Assembly: GCA_003315335.1 (NCBI GenBank)
Contig: QNRL01000005.1
Location: 62,001-126,000, forward strand
Direction: 5' to 3'
Source: Pseudocitrobacter faecalis
GTDB lineage: Bacteria; Pseudomonadota; Gammaproteobacteria; Enterobacterales; Enterobacteriaceae
Length of the DNA stretch: 64,000 nucleotides
A program made the position numbers and the translations under genes. The notes below the pieces were generated by a model. The model was not told the origin of the DNA. It did not search any database and saw only the letters and a list, made by a program, of their open reading frames with translations. Positions within the stretch are counted from its first letter, which is position 1, and each line of letters opens with the position of its first letter. Below are positions 1 through 7,572 of the stretch, one piece after another.

Positions 1-376
1 CCTGGAACGGCTGCGTTTGCGGCTGGCTCTGCGCCTGTGGCTGCTCTTGCTCCTGCGGCTGTTCTTCAGGAATGGGTTCCGGTTCAACGGGGGCGACCAG
101 ACCGGGATCGTTGCTCGGCGTCACCAGCTGCGTTTGCATTGGCGCGTTATCGGGCTGTGGGCGTGATTGCGACTGCACATCCAACTGCGCAGTGCGACTT
201 ACCGGATCGGGCGTAGTGTCGTCGTTGGACGGCAGCAGAAAGCCGATGACCACCGCCAGCGCTGCAATAATAATGCCACGGCGGTGCATGGTCGGTAGCG
301 GATCCATGATGCGAAGATTATCCGGCGCATGCCAAATCTTCACCAGCGTAGGTTTCAACTCAAATCGCCCGGGCAT
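1..376 (-). CDS. ytfB: YtfB, OapA-family cell-division protein (partial, C-terminus off the left edge)
   Basis: First 125 codons of a minus-strand gene that runs out of the window. The start is fixed by an AGGAGG site just before ATG and by an N-terminus (MPGRFELKPTLVKIW) that I recognise as YtfB. A short cytoplasmic head is followed by one hydrophobic segment around residues 33-49 and then a linker rich in Pro, Gln and Glu, as expected for the periplasmic spacer. The C-terminal OapA/LysM-like glycan-binding domain, through which E. coli YtfB is tied to cell division, lies outside the window. It is divergent from fklB, with 231 bases between the two starts. Confidence 0.9.
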   Translation of the reverse strand, partial: MPGRFELKPTLVKIWHAPDNLRIMDPLPTMHRRGIIIAALAVVIGFLLPSNDDTTPDPVSRTAQLDVQSQSRPQPDNAPMQTQLVTPSNDPGLVAPVEPEPIPEEQPQEQEQPQAQSQPQTQPFQ

Positions 377-607
377 GGTTTTCCTCCTGCTCCGCGTCTT
401 TTATTATCCTCGTCACGAGTATAGCTGGCTAACTGCCTGAACGGCGAGGCAAAGCGCGCTTTCGCAACACATCCTAAGGCAAGATCATTCTCTCAGCCTA
501 TTGTTTCTTTTTCCCCGCGATTTGTCATCTTTCCTGACACAAAGTTTACCGTACAGAGCATGGCTGTTATGCTGCCCGCTACTTTATACCCGAAGAAAGG
601 AAAGACA

Positions 608-1228
608 ATGGCCACCCCGACTTTTGACACCATCGAAGCACAGGCAAGCTACGGCATCGGCCTGCAGGTAGGACAGCAACTGAGCGAGTCCGGTTTGCAG
701 GGCCTGCTGCCGGAAGCACTGGTTGCCGGCATCGCCGACGCGCTGGAAGGCAAACAGCCTGCCGTGCCGGTTGAAGCGGTACACCGTGCGCTGCGTGAAA
801 TCCACGAACGTGCTGATGCGGTGCGTAAAGAACGTTTTGCGGCGATGGCGGCAGACGGTGTGAAATACCTGGAAGAAAACCGTGAGAAAGAGGGCGTAAA
901 CAGCACCGAATCGGGTCTGCAGTTCCGTGTTCTGACTCAGGGTGAAGGTGCAATTCCGGCGCGCACCGATCACGTTCGCGTGCATTACACCGGTAAACTG
1001 ATCGACGGAACCGTATTTGACAGCTCCGTTGCCCGCGGCGAACCGGCTGAATTCCCGGTTAATGGCGTCATCGCAGGCTGGATCGAAGCGCTGACCCTGA
1101 TGCCGGTTGGCTCCAAATGGGAACTGACTATTCCTCATAACCTGGCCTACGGCGAGCGCGGCGCTGGCGCGTCCATCCCGCCGTTCAGCACCCTGGTCTT
1201 TGAAGTCGAGCTGCTGGAAATCCTGTAA
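608..1228 (+). CDS. fklB: FKBP-type peptidyl-prolyl cis-trans isomerase FklB (FKBP22)
   Basis: Peptidyl-prolyl isomerase of 206 residues, the usual FKBP22 length. The N-terminal FKBP_N dimerisation part (about residues 1-110, with [12 protein letters not shown]) precedes the catalytic FKBP domain with [18 protein letters not shown] and the [11 protein letters not shown] loop. An upstream ATG at 560 is in frame, but the ATG at 608 has an AAGGAAAG ribosome site and gives the family N-terminus, so I chose it. No signal peptide is seen, so it should be cytoplasmic. A single-gene unit between divergent ytfB and downstream cycA. Confidence 0.96.
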   Translation: MATPTFDTIEAQASYGIGLQVGQQLSESGLQGLLPEALVAGIADALEGKQPAVPVEAVHRALREIHERADAVRKERFAAMAADGVKYLEENREKEGVNSTESGLQFRVLTQGEGAIPARTDHVRVHYTGKLIDGTVFDSSVARGEPAEFPVNGVIAGWIEALTLMPVGSKWELTIPHNLAYGERGAGASIPPFSTLVFEVELLEIL

Positions 1229-1237
1229 GCTTCTGTC

Positions 1238-1263
1238 ATCCCCTCTCCTTATGGTGAGGGGAT
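1238..1263 (+). terminator. Hairpin after fklB
   Basis: ATCCCCTC and GAGGGGAT pair around a ten-base loop directly after the fklB stop. The trailing sequence is only weakly T-rich, so termination efficiency is uncertain. Confidence 0.45.
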
Positions 1264-1502
1264 GATTAAAATCAGTGGTTAATCCTTAAGTTAGACATTT
1301 GCTGGCGTTTTATCTTGCAAATACATCTATTGCGTGTATTTTTGTGACGTGTTTCCCATAGTTGGAGTGATATAACACTCACTTTCAACATATAATTAAC
1401 ATTATATTCAAATCATAGTATTCATCCCGCCGATTCTTACCTAATATCGAGTCATCCTATTATGGGATCGTCTCATTAGATGAAATAAAGGCCACAAGAG
1501 CC
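1264..1502. other. AT-rich intergenic region upstream of cycA
   Basis: Non-coding stretch between fklB and the cycA leader. It is AT-rich, as expected for a promoter region, but I see no unambiguous -35/-10 pair or operator. No small ORF with a ribosome site is convincing. Confidence 0.4.
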
Positions 1503-1531
1503 TGCACAACACAGACAGAACCAACAGGAAG
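1503..1531 (+). promoter_or_regulatory. CA-rich leader and ribosome site of cycA, possible GcvB sRNA target
   Basis: The leader holds a C/A-rich tract including CACAACACAG, followed by AGGAAG nine bases before the cycA ATG. In E. coli and Salmonella cycA mRNA is repressed by the GcvB sRNA, whose G/U-rich R1 seed pairs with CA-rich tracts of this kind. The tract is seen; the GcvB link is inferred from the known regulon. Confidence 0.45.
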
Positions 1532-1539
1532 AAAATCAC

Positions 1540-2946
1540 ATGGTAGATCAGATAAAAGTCGCAGCCGACGAAGAACAGGCTCCGGCCGAACAATCGCTGC
1601 GGCGAAACCTTACTAACCGGCATATTCAGCTTATTGCAATTGGTGGCGCAATTGGTACCGGGCTGTTTATGGGTTCCGGAAAAACCATTAGCCTTGCCGG
1701 CCCATCGATTATTTTTGTTTATATGATAATCGGCTTCATGCTCTTCTTCGTGATGCGTGCGATGGGCGAACTGCTTTTATCCAACCTCGAATATAAATCT
1801 TTCAGCGACTTCGCCGCCGACCTGCTTGGCCCATGGGCGGGCTATTTCACCGGCTGGACTTACTGGTTCTGTTGGGTGGTCACCGGCATGGCCGACGTTG
1901 TGGCGATAACCGCCTATGCGCAGTTCTGGTTCCCTGGGCTGTCGGATTGGGTCGCGTCGCTCGCCGTTGTTGTGCTGCTTCTGAGCCTGAACCTCGCTAC
2001 CGTGAAGATGTTCGGTGAGATGGAGTTCTGGTTTGCGATGATCAAAATCGTCGCCATCGTGGGGCTAATTGTTGTGGGCCTGGTGATGGTGCTGATGCAC
2101 TTCCAGTCGCCAAACGGCACTGAAGCTTCCTTTGCACACCTTTGGAATGACGGTGGCTGGTTCCCGAAAGGCATTAGCGGCTTCTTCGCTGGCTTCCAGA
2201 TAGCGGTCTTCGCCTTCGTGGGGATCGAACTGGTGGGGACAACGGCTGCGGAAACGAAAGATCCGGAAAAATCCCTGCCGCGTGCGATCAACTCGATTCC
2301 GATTCGTATCATCATGTTCTACGTCTTTGCGCTGATCATCATCATGTCGGTCACCCCGTGGAGTTCTGTGGTGCCTGAGAAGAGCCCGTTCGTTGAGCTG
2401 TTTGTGCTGGTCGGTCTACCGGCCGCGGCAAGTATCATCAACTTTGTGGTGCTGACATCAGCGGCATCTTCCGCAAACAGTGGCGTGTTCTCAACCAGCC
2501 GTATGCTGTTCGGCCTGGCACAGGACGGGGTAGCGCCGAAAGCGTTCGCCAAGCTCTCTAAACGCGCGGTACCGGCGAAAGGGCTGACCTTCTCCTGTAT
2601 CTGCCTGCTGGGCGGCGTGGTGCTGCTGTATGTGAACCCAAGCGTGATCGCGGCGTTTACCATGATCACCACCGTCTCTGCGATCCTGTTTATGTTCGTG
2701 TGGACGATTATTCTGTGTTCTTACCTGGTCTACCGCAAACAGCGTCCGCATCTGCACGAGAAATCGATCTATAAGATGCCGCTGGGTAAAGTAATGTGCT
2801 GGGTCTGCATGGCGTTCTTTGCGTTCGTAATCGTTCTGCTGACGCTGGAAACCGATACCCGTCAGGCGCTGATCGTCACCCCGCTGTGGTTCGTGATTCT
2901 GGGGCTGGGCTGGATGTTCCTGAGAAAGAAAGCCATCGCTAAATAA
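1540..2946 (+). CDS. cycA: D-serine/D-alanine/glycine:H+ symporter CycA
   Basis: Inner-membrane amino-acid permease of the APC family, 468 residues against 470 in E. coli. A charged N-terminal tail (about 25 residues) leads into the conserved GGAIGTGLFMGSGK motif of transmembrane segment 1. Around twelve hydrophobic segments follow. The motif FAFVGIELVGTTAAETKDP is the substrate- and gating-loop signature of the amino-acid transporter subfamily. It imports glycine, D-alanine and D-serine and is the route for D-cycloserine uptake in E. coli. Monocistronic, with its own terminator just downstream. Confidence 0.97.
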   Translation: MVDQIKVAADEEQAPAEQSLRRNLTNRHIQLIAIGGAIGTGLFMGSGKTISLAGPSIIFVYMIIGFMLFFVMRAMGELLLSNLEYKSFSDFAADLLGPWAGYFTGWTYWFCWVVTGMADVVAITAYAQFWFPGLSDWVASLAVVVLLLSLNLATVKMFGEMEFWFAMIKIVAIVGLIVVGLVMVLMHFQSPNGTEASFAHLWNDGGWFPKGISGFFAGFQIAVFAFVGIELVGTTAAETKDPEKSLPRAINSIPIRIIMFYVFALIIIMSVTPWSSVVPEKSPFVELFVLVGLPAAASIINFVVLTSAASSANSGVFSTSRMLFGLAQDGVAPKAFAKLSKRAVPAKGLTFSCICLLGGVVLLYVNPSVIAAFTMITTVSAILFMFVWTIILCSYLVYRKQRPHLHEKSIYKMPLGKVMCWVCMAFFAFVIVLLTLETDTRQALIVTPLWFVILGLGWMFLRKKAIAK

Positions 2947-2962
2947 GCGGATGGAAAATGTC

Positions 2963-2990
2963 AAAAAGGTGCTTAACGGCACCTTTTTTT
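2963..2990 (+). terminator. Rho-independent terminator of cycA
   Basis: GGTGC and GCACC pair around a six-base loop, preceded by AAAAA and followed by seven T residues. Confidence 0.85.
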
Positions 2991-3137
2991 ATGCCCGTCT
3001 AAACGTATTCCGAAAATTATATTTGGCTGTATAAATAAACAGTGTTTTGCGCGGCGAGGGGTATGATTGCTGGCGGGTGCCTGAGGCTTTCTGACTTCAG
3101 GCTACTGCGGAGGTCGGAGAGAGGAGGCCCCAGGAAG

Positions 3138-3176
3138 ATGTTAACTATCAACCTGAGGCTGACTACCCGAACCTAA
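3138..3176 (+). CDS. Short leader reading frame in the hok mRNA (mok-like position)
   Basis: ATG preceded by AGGAAG opens a 12-residue frame, [12 protein letters not shown], that ends 40 bases before the hok start. In the plasmid R1 system, mok translation overlaps hok and is the step blocked by Sok. This frame sits where mok initiation should be but stops early, so translational coupling to hok would have to work by re-initiation, or the true mok frame is different. A leader role is inferred. Confidence 0.4.
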   Translation: MLTINLRLTTRT

Positions 3177-3216
3177 CAATCGGATAGTAGCCTCTTCTTC
3201 GCATGGAGGCAACGCG

Positions 3217-3369
3217 ATGCTGACAAAATACGCCCTTGTGGCAATCATAGTGCTCTGTTTTACGGTGCTGGGATTGGCGTTAATGATGGGAGGTTCGCTC
3301 TGCGAATTGAGCGTCAAGGAGCGCGGTATTGAGTTTAAGGCTGTTCTCGCTTGCGAAACGAAGAAATAG
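3217..3369 (+). CDS. hok: Hok/Gef-family type I toxin (HokE-like)
   Basis: Fifty-residue peptide starting [20 protein letters not shown], very like HokE of E. coli. A single membrane-spanning segment covers about residues 5-26, followed by the Hok signature SLCE and the [13 protein letters not shown] tail. Hok peptides insert in the inner membrane and depolarise it. A GGAGG ribosome site sits at 3205-3209. The frame is intact, but whether the locus is active depends on an antisense Sok RNA that I infer rather than see. K-12 has no hok at this site, so the cassette is an insertion between cycA and ytfE. Confidence 0.88.
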   Translation: MLTKYALVAIIVLCFTVLGLALMMGGSLCELSVKERGIEFKAVLACETKK

Positions 3370-3373
3370 CCGT

Positions 3374-3397
3374 TATGCGGGGAGCAATCCCCGCATA
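3374..3397 (+). other. Stable hairpin after hok
   Basis: A ten-base-pair perfect stem (TATGCGGGGA with its complement) closed by a GCAA tetraloop lies five bases past the hok stop. Comparable hairpins follow other chromosomal hok genes. No U-tract follows directly, so it is more likely an mRNA-stability element than a terminator. Confidence 0.6.
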
Positions 3398-3438
3398 GTC
3401 GGATCCGATTCCTGGGAGAGGAACCTAAGGCACCTTTT

Positions 3439-4101
3439 TTATTCACCCGCCAGTGCGCGCGGGAACAGCACGTTGTTTTCGAGGCTGATGTGTTCCATCA
3501 GATCGTCGATCATTTCATTGATGCCGTTATACATCGCTTTCCAGGTGGTGCAGGCTTCAGGTGGAATGGTGACATTGTTGGTGGTGTGCTTAATCACTTC
3601 CAGCAGTTCACCCGCTTCATCGTGCTCGCTTTCCATTACGCTGATGGGCCCCATCGCCTGGCTACCCATGCCCTGTTTGATCATCGGGAACAGAATCTGC
3701 TCCTCTTTCATCATGTGGCTGGAGAGCTCCTGATGCAGCATCGTCAGATATTTAGCCAGCCCTTTTGGCACGTTTGGTTTATCGGCGTGTACGCGTTCAA
3801 CTTTGGTGGCCTGTAAAATCAGTTCCGGCAGTTGTTCACGGTGGCGGTCGTGGTAGCGCGGAATAATGTAATCGATGATTTCACCCAGCGGAGCGGTACG
3901 CCAGTCCTTCTCAACCGGCTGCTCAGCCAGTTTTGCCAGCTCAGATTCAATCACTTCAACGTCGAGTTCTTTGCGAGCCGCAGCGCGAGCCAGGGTTTGC
4001 TTACCGCCGCAGCAGTAGTCCATATCGTATTTACGAAACAGCGCGGATGCGCGCGGGATGGAGAGCGCCAGCTCACCTAAAGGTTGGTCGCGAAAGGCCA
4101 T
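3439..4101 (-). CDS. ytfE: Iron-sulfur cluster repair di-iron protein YtfE (RIC)
   Basis: Cytoplasmic di-iron protein that repairs Fe-S clusters damaged by nitric oxide or peroxide. It is 220 residues, identical in length to E. coli YtfE. An N-terminal ScdA_N domain carries the CCGG motif ([12 protein letters not shown]), and a hemerythrin-like domain supplies His and Glu ligands in [36 protein letters not shown] and [11 protein letters not shown]. It stands alone behind an NsrR box. Confidence 0.97.
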   Translation of the reverse strand: MAFRDQPLGELALSIPRASALFRKYDMDYCCGGKQTLARAAARKELDVEVIESELAKLAEQPVEKDWRTAPLGEIIDYIIPRYHDRHREQLPELILQATKVERVHADKPNVPKGLAKYLTMLHQELSSHMMKEEQILFPMIKQGMGSQAMGPISVMESEHDEAGELLEVIKHTTNNVTIPPEACTTWKAMYNGINEMIDDLMEHISLENNVLFPRALAGE

Positions 4102-4127
4102 GGTCGTTACCTCGTCATCGATAATAT

Positions 4128-4150
4128 AAGATGCATTTTAAATGCATCTT
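4128..4150. promoter_or_regulatory. NsrR operator of ytfE
   Basis: A 23-base palindrome with two 11-base arms, AAGATGCATTT and AAATGCATCTT, around a single base, 26 bases upstream of the ytfE start. It matches the NsrR consensus for nitric-oxide-relieved repression, consistent with the known regulation of ytfE. Confidence 0.92.
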
Positions 4151-4196
4151 TATGGCGAAGATATACCCCTTTGGGGGTGTTTCGTAAGATGCGCGA

Positions 4197-5174
4197 TCAC
4201 ATATTTTTTGCCTCTTTGCTCAGCTCCCGCAGCGCTGGCTTAACGGGCTTCGCGCGTACCGCAATCACCACGCCCAGCACCAGCAGGGCAATGCCGCTCA
4301 GGGTCAGCAGCGGCGGTACATTCTGGCGAAGTATGAAGGTATAAAGCAACCCGGCCAGCGTCTCGAACACGATAAGCGGCCCAAGGATCACTGTAGGTAA
4401 ACGCTGGCTGGCGATATTCCAGCACAGCGCGCCCACCCATGAGCAGAGTACGGCGATGGCAATCATCAGTGTGATAAAAACGAGCGGACGTGGGCCAAAC
4501 GGCAGCGGAAAACCTTCACGCTGGGTGCTCAGCCAGCCGCAGGCGGCAACATAACCCAGCAGCGACACCGGCAGTGTCACCAGCGCCTGTGCGGTGGCCC
4601 ACATCATCGGATGTTTATCCGGGTTTTCCCGCAGCCAGCGCGCGTTACGCAGGGCATACCACGCCCAACATACAACCGAGACTAACGCCAGCGCGATACC
4701 CGATGCGTAGCGTATCCAGTTAAAGTCCTGCAAGCCGTGGCTTAACTCGGCGATATTCACGCACGCCAGACCAATTCCTATGCAGATGAGTGCGGGGGCA
4801 AGCTTTGACCAGGCGAGTTTTCCGTCGCGCTGGCTATAGAGCAGATTAGCGAAAACCGGAATAACCACAGGCAAGGTACCGATGATCATGGTCGACACCG
4901 GCGCACCAGTGCGCTGAATGGCGCTTGCCAGACACACGTAATAAATTATATTGCCCATCATGGTTAGCGCCAGTGCGGTAAACCAGTCGCGCCGATTGAG
5001 CTGTCTTAACCGCGCGCGGCCGAGCCATGCCAGTGGCACGGCGATAAGTCCCAGCGCCAGATAACGCCCGGTCGATTGCAAAACCGCGGGATATTCCGGC
5101 ACGATCAACGGCCCGACAAAAATCAAACCCCACATCAACCCCGCCAGCAGAGCGTACAGCACACCACTAATCAT
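4197..5174 (-). CDS. ytfF: EamA/DMT-family inner-membrane transporter YtfF
   Basis: Drug/metabolite-transporter superfamily protein of 325 residues with about ten hydrophobic segments in two EamA repeats. The substrate is unknown. I start it at MISGVLYALLAGL (5174), where the E. coli protein begins; an in-frame ATG at 5195 would add seven residues. Two genes upstream in the same direction and 75 bases away is an AraC-type regulator gene, so the two may be cotranscribed or the regulator may control this transporter. Confidence 0.85.
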   Translation of the reverse strand: MISGVLYALLAGLMWGLIFVGPLIVPEYPAVLQSTGRYLALGLIAVPLAWLGRARLRQLNRRDWFTALALTMMGNIIYYVCLASAIQRTGAPVSTMIIGTLPVVIPVFANLLYSQRDGKLAWSKLAPALICIGIGLACVNIAELSHGLQDFNWIRYASGIALALVSVVCWAWYALRNARWLRENPDKHPMMWATAQALVTLPVSLLGYVAACGWLSTQREGFPLPFGPRPLVFITLMIAIAVLCSWVGALCWNIASQRLPTVILGPLIVFETLAGLLYTFILRQNVPPLLTLSGIALLVLGVVIAVRAKPVKPALRELSKEAKNM

Positions 5175-5249
5175 TTTCACATCCACATTGACCACTGTTC
5201 GCCACAGTGTAGGTGGGTGCAGGGCGGGAATATTGTACCGGATTGCGCA

Positions 5250-6074
5250 TTAGCGCCGGGAAACCTGTTTCTGGTAGCGCACCGGGGTAATCCCATAGCG
5301 ACGGGTAAAGGCGCGGGTGAGATGCGACTGATCGGTAAGGCCGGTGGCCGCCGCCACCTCGGCCGCAGGCATGCCGTGGGTGAGGAATGCTTTCGCGCGC
5401 CACAGGCGGATTGCCATCAGCATCTGATGCGGGGTGACGTGGAAATGGGCTTTAAACTGGCGCTGAAAATGATACGGGCTGAGGGATACGACATGTGCCA
5501 GCTCATCAAGCGTTACGGGGTGCATGTAGTTATCGTGCAGATAGTCGCGAACCTGGTCGAAGCGATGGCTGGCTTCCGCGTTCTGCGGCGCGTGGTGGGC
5601 GAAGGGGCGGAAGGTATCAATAAGATCGAGCAGAACGCCTTGTTGGGCCAGCGGATCGCGGGTATGCCACAACTGATATATCTGCTGGCCGATAAGCTGC
5701 GAGCGCTGCGGGTCATGGCGCAACACATCGCTAAACCACCAGTGACGAACGCCGGTGATCTCTTCAAGCTGCGTCGGGTCGAGGTAAATCATGCGATAAC
5801 GCCAGCCGTCGGCAGTTTCCGCCTCACCCGTATGGAGTTCGTCGGGGTTCATGGTGACAATCGAGTTCACCGACGCGACATACTGGCTGCCGCGATAGCG
5901 AAAACGCTCCGCGCCTTGCTCAATAGTGCCGATGCCGAAGGCTTCATGCGTATGCGGTTCGAAAGCGTAGCGGGAGATATGCGCGTGATACAACTCAACC
6001 CCCGGCACCTGTGCCAGGTGCCGGAAGTTGGCGCTATCTTTTTCGTCTGTGAAGTGGTCAGGTACGCCCTGCAC
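5250..6074 (-). CDS. AraC-family transcriptional regulator
   Basis: A 274-residue regulator. The N-terminal part (about 1-160) has the cupin-like AraC_binding pattern PHTHEAFGIGTIEQGAERFRY; the C-terminal 100 residues have two helix-turn-helix motifs, ending in the family signature TGLTDQSHLTRAFTRRYGITPVRYQ. The ligand is unknown. It is not present between ytfF and qorB in E. coli K-12. Same strand as ytfF and directly upstream of it, which suggests it regulates that exporter. Confidence 0.85.
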   Translation of the reverse strand: MQGVPDHFTDEKDSANFRHLAQVPGVELYHAHISRYAFEPHTHEAFGIGTIEQGAERFRYRGSQYVASVNSIVTMNPDELHTGEAETADGWRYRMIYLDPTQLEEITGVRHWWFSDVLRHDPQRSQLIGQQIYQLWHTRDPLAQQGVLLDLIDTFRPFAHHAPQNAEASHRFDQVRDYLHDNYMHPVTLDELAHVVSLSPYHFQRQFKAHFHVTPHQMLMAIRLWRAKAFLTHGMPAAEVAAATGLTDQSHLTRAFTRRYGITPVRYQKQVSRR

Positions 6075-6155
6075 GGCTTGGCTCCTCCGGTATCATCTCT
6101 TCATTATCGAAGATGACCCGGAAGGACGCTATAAAATTTAACCCATGAGTAACCT

Positions 6156-7004
6156 TCAGAGGATGCCTTTGACGCTCTCAGCAAGCGTGGTGGTCGGGCG
6201 GCCAATCAGTTTGCTCAGCGTTTTGCTGTCATCAAACAGACCACCTTTCGATGCGCCCGTATCGGAATCCGCTAACATGTCCGCCAGGCCAGCCGGCAGC
6301 CCGACGCCTTTCAGCGCAGCAGCGAAATCGGCTTCGCTCAGGTTCTGGTAGGTCACCGGTTTGCCGCTCTGTTTGGTCAACTCTGCCGCTAACTGCGTCA
6401 GCGTCCAGGCACTGTCGCCTGCCAGTTCATACACCTTGCCTTCGTGATTGGCTTCGCTAATAACACGCGCAGCGGCGGCTGCATAATCGGCACGTGTCGC
6501 TGACGCAATTTTGCCGTCGCCCGCCGCGCCAATAAATACACCGTGTTCCAGCGCTGCCGGGGCGCTGGCGAGATAATTCTCGGTGTACCAGCCGTTGCGC
6601 AGCAGGGTGTATGCGATGCCGGAATCGGCCAGCATTTTCTCTGTTGCAACATGTTCCTCGGCGAGGCCGAGCGGTGATTTATCTGCGTGCAGCAGGCTGG
6701 TATAAGCGATAAATTTCACGTCCGCAGCCTTAGCGGCATTTATGACATTGCGGTGCTGGGTCGCACGCTGACCGACTTCGCTGGAAGAGATCAGTAGTAG
6801 TTTCTCCACACCCTGAAGGGCTGACTTCAGCGCGACCGTATCGCCGTAGTCGCCCTGGCGAACGTTAATACCTTGTTCGGTCAGCGCCTGTGCTTTTGCC
6901 GGGTTACGCACAATCGCCACAATAGTGCTGGCGGGAACGGTTTTCAGTAAGGATTCGATAACATGGTGGCCCAGTTGGCCGGTAGCGCCGGTAATTGCGA
7001 TCAT
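6156..7004 (-). CDS. qorB: NAD(P)H:quinone oxidoreductase 2 (NmrA-like)
   Basis: Short-chain-type NAD(P)-binding protein of 282 residues, formerly YtfG. The Rossmann motif GATGQLGHHV lies at the N-terminus and the fold continues through IVRNPAKAQAL and LLISSSEVGQR, as in QorB. It reduces quinones with NADPH. Ends before the AraC gene and is divergent from ytfH with a shared control region of 88 bases, so YtfH is likely to regulate it. Confidence 0.92.
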   Translation of the reverse strand: MIAITGATGQLGHHVIESLLKTVPASTIVAIVRNPAKAQALTEQGINVRQGDYGDTVALKSALQGVEKLLLISSSEVGQRATQHRNVINAAKAADVKFIAYTSLLHADKSPLGLAEEHVATEKMLADSGIAYTLLRNGWYTENYLASAPAALEHGVFIGAAGDGKIASATRADYAAAAARVISEANHEGKVYELAGDSAWTLTQLAAELTKQSGKPVTYQNLSEADFAAALKGVGLPAGLADMLADSDTGASKGGLFDDSKTLSKLIGRPTTTLAESVKGIL

Positions 7005-7052
7005 GGGGAGTCTCCATCTGTTTGTCTTGTGTTTGATTACGCTAACACCTAA

Positions 7053-7069
7053 ACTTACTTTTAGTAAGT
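7053..7069. promoter_or_regulatory. Inverted-repeat operator between qorB and ytfH
   Basis: ACTTACT and AGTAAGT are separated by three T residues; a further half-site GGTAAGTA lies at 7081-7088, close to the ytfH ribosome site. The position in the divergent gap fits an HxlR-type operator used by YtfH on itself and qorB. Binding is inferred. Confidence 0.6.
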
Positions 7070-7092
7070 ACGCACAAAAAGGTAAGTATGAA

Positions 7093-7473
7093 ATGAGTCA
7101 GGTGAGCCTGTCGCAGCAGCTTAAAGAGGGAAATCTCTTCGCTGAGCAGTGCCCGTCGCGTGATGTGTTGAAACATGTCACCAGCCGCTGGGGCGTATTG
7201 ATTCTGGTCGCACTACGCGAAGGTACGCATCGCTTTAGCGATTTGCGCCGCAAAATGGGCGGGGTGAGTGAAAAGATGCTCGCCCAGTCGTTACAGGCGC
7301 TGGAGCAGGATGGTTTTCTCAACCGTGTTTCTTATCCGGTGGTACCGCCGCATGTGGAGTATAGCCTCACGCCGCTGGGCGAGCAGGTAAGCGAGAAGGT
7401 CGCCGCGCTGGCCGACTGGATTGAACTGAATTTGCCAGAGGTGCTGGCTGGGCGGGATGAGCGTGTGGGTTGA
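7093..7473 (+). CDS. ytfH: HxlR-family transcriptional regulator YtfH
   Basis: Winged-helix regulator of 126 residues. The start at 7093 follows AAGGTAAG and gives the known MSQVSLSQQL N-terminus; an in-frame start far upstream at 6925 would read through the promoter of qorB. HxlR features are present: a Cys near residue 20 in the EQCPSRDVL motif, the HTH region RFSDLRRKMGGVSEKMLAQSLQALEQDG and the wing VVPPHVEYSLTPLG. The Cys suggests redox or electrophile sensing, as in QorR/HypR relatives. Confidence 0.92.
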   Translation: MSQVSLSQQLKEGNLFAEQCPSRDVLKHVTSRWGVLILVALREGTHRFSDLRRKMGGVSEKMLAQSLQALEQDGFLNRVSYPVVPPHVEYSLTPLGEQVSEKVAALADWIELNLPEVLAGRDERVG

Positions 7474-7475
7474 CG

Positions 7476-7569
7476 CCCCTCTCCCACAGGGAGAGGGAGA
7501 AAACTGGCGCAGAACGTTAATACCGCACTATCGGTTCCCTCTCCCTGTGGGAGAGGGTTAGGGTGAGGG
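7476..7569. repeat. CCCTCTCCC palindromic repeat, copy 1 (left end trimmed)
   Basis: Left arm CCCTCTCCCACAGGGAGAGG and right arm CCCTCTCCCTGTGGGAGAGG flank a short variable core; the right end carries GTTAGGGTGAGGG, but the matching left end is missing. One of six copies in the window; lies between the convergent genes ytfH and cpdB. Confidence 0.85.
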
Positions 7570-7572
7570 ACA

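Larger units (their letters stand above)
3073..3435 (+). other. Hok-type toxin mRNA with 5'/3' fold-back pairing
   Basis: A -10-like TATGAT at 3062-3067 would start a transcript near 3073. Its 5' end contains GGTGCCTGAGG (3076-3086), complementary apart from one G-U pair to CCTAAGGCACC at 3424-3434. This is the 5' tac / 3' fbi long-range pairing that keeps full-length hok mRNAs inert until 3' trimming. GCCTGA and TCAGGC near 3079-3101 can form the 5' tac stem. By family analogy, an antisense Sok RNA should be made from the minus strand over roughly 3085-3180, but I could not place its promoter with confidence. Confidence 0.65.

Noticed and set aside
3141-3446. A 101-codon minus-strand frame over the hok locus
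   Set aside because: It is antisense to the toxin mRNA with no ribosome site; structured RNA explains the region better.
5076-6116. A 346-codon plus-strand frame
   Set aside because: Antisense to the AraC-type gene and the start of ytfF.
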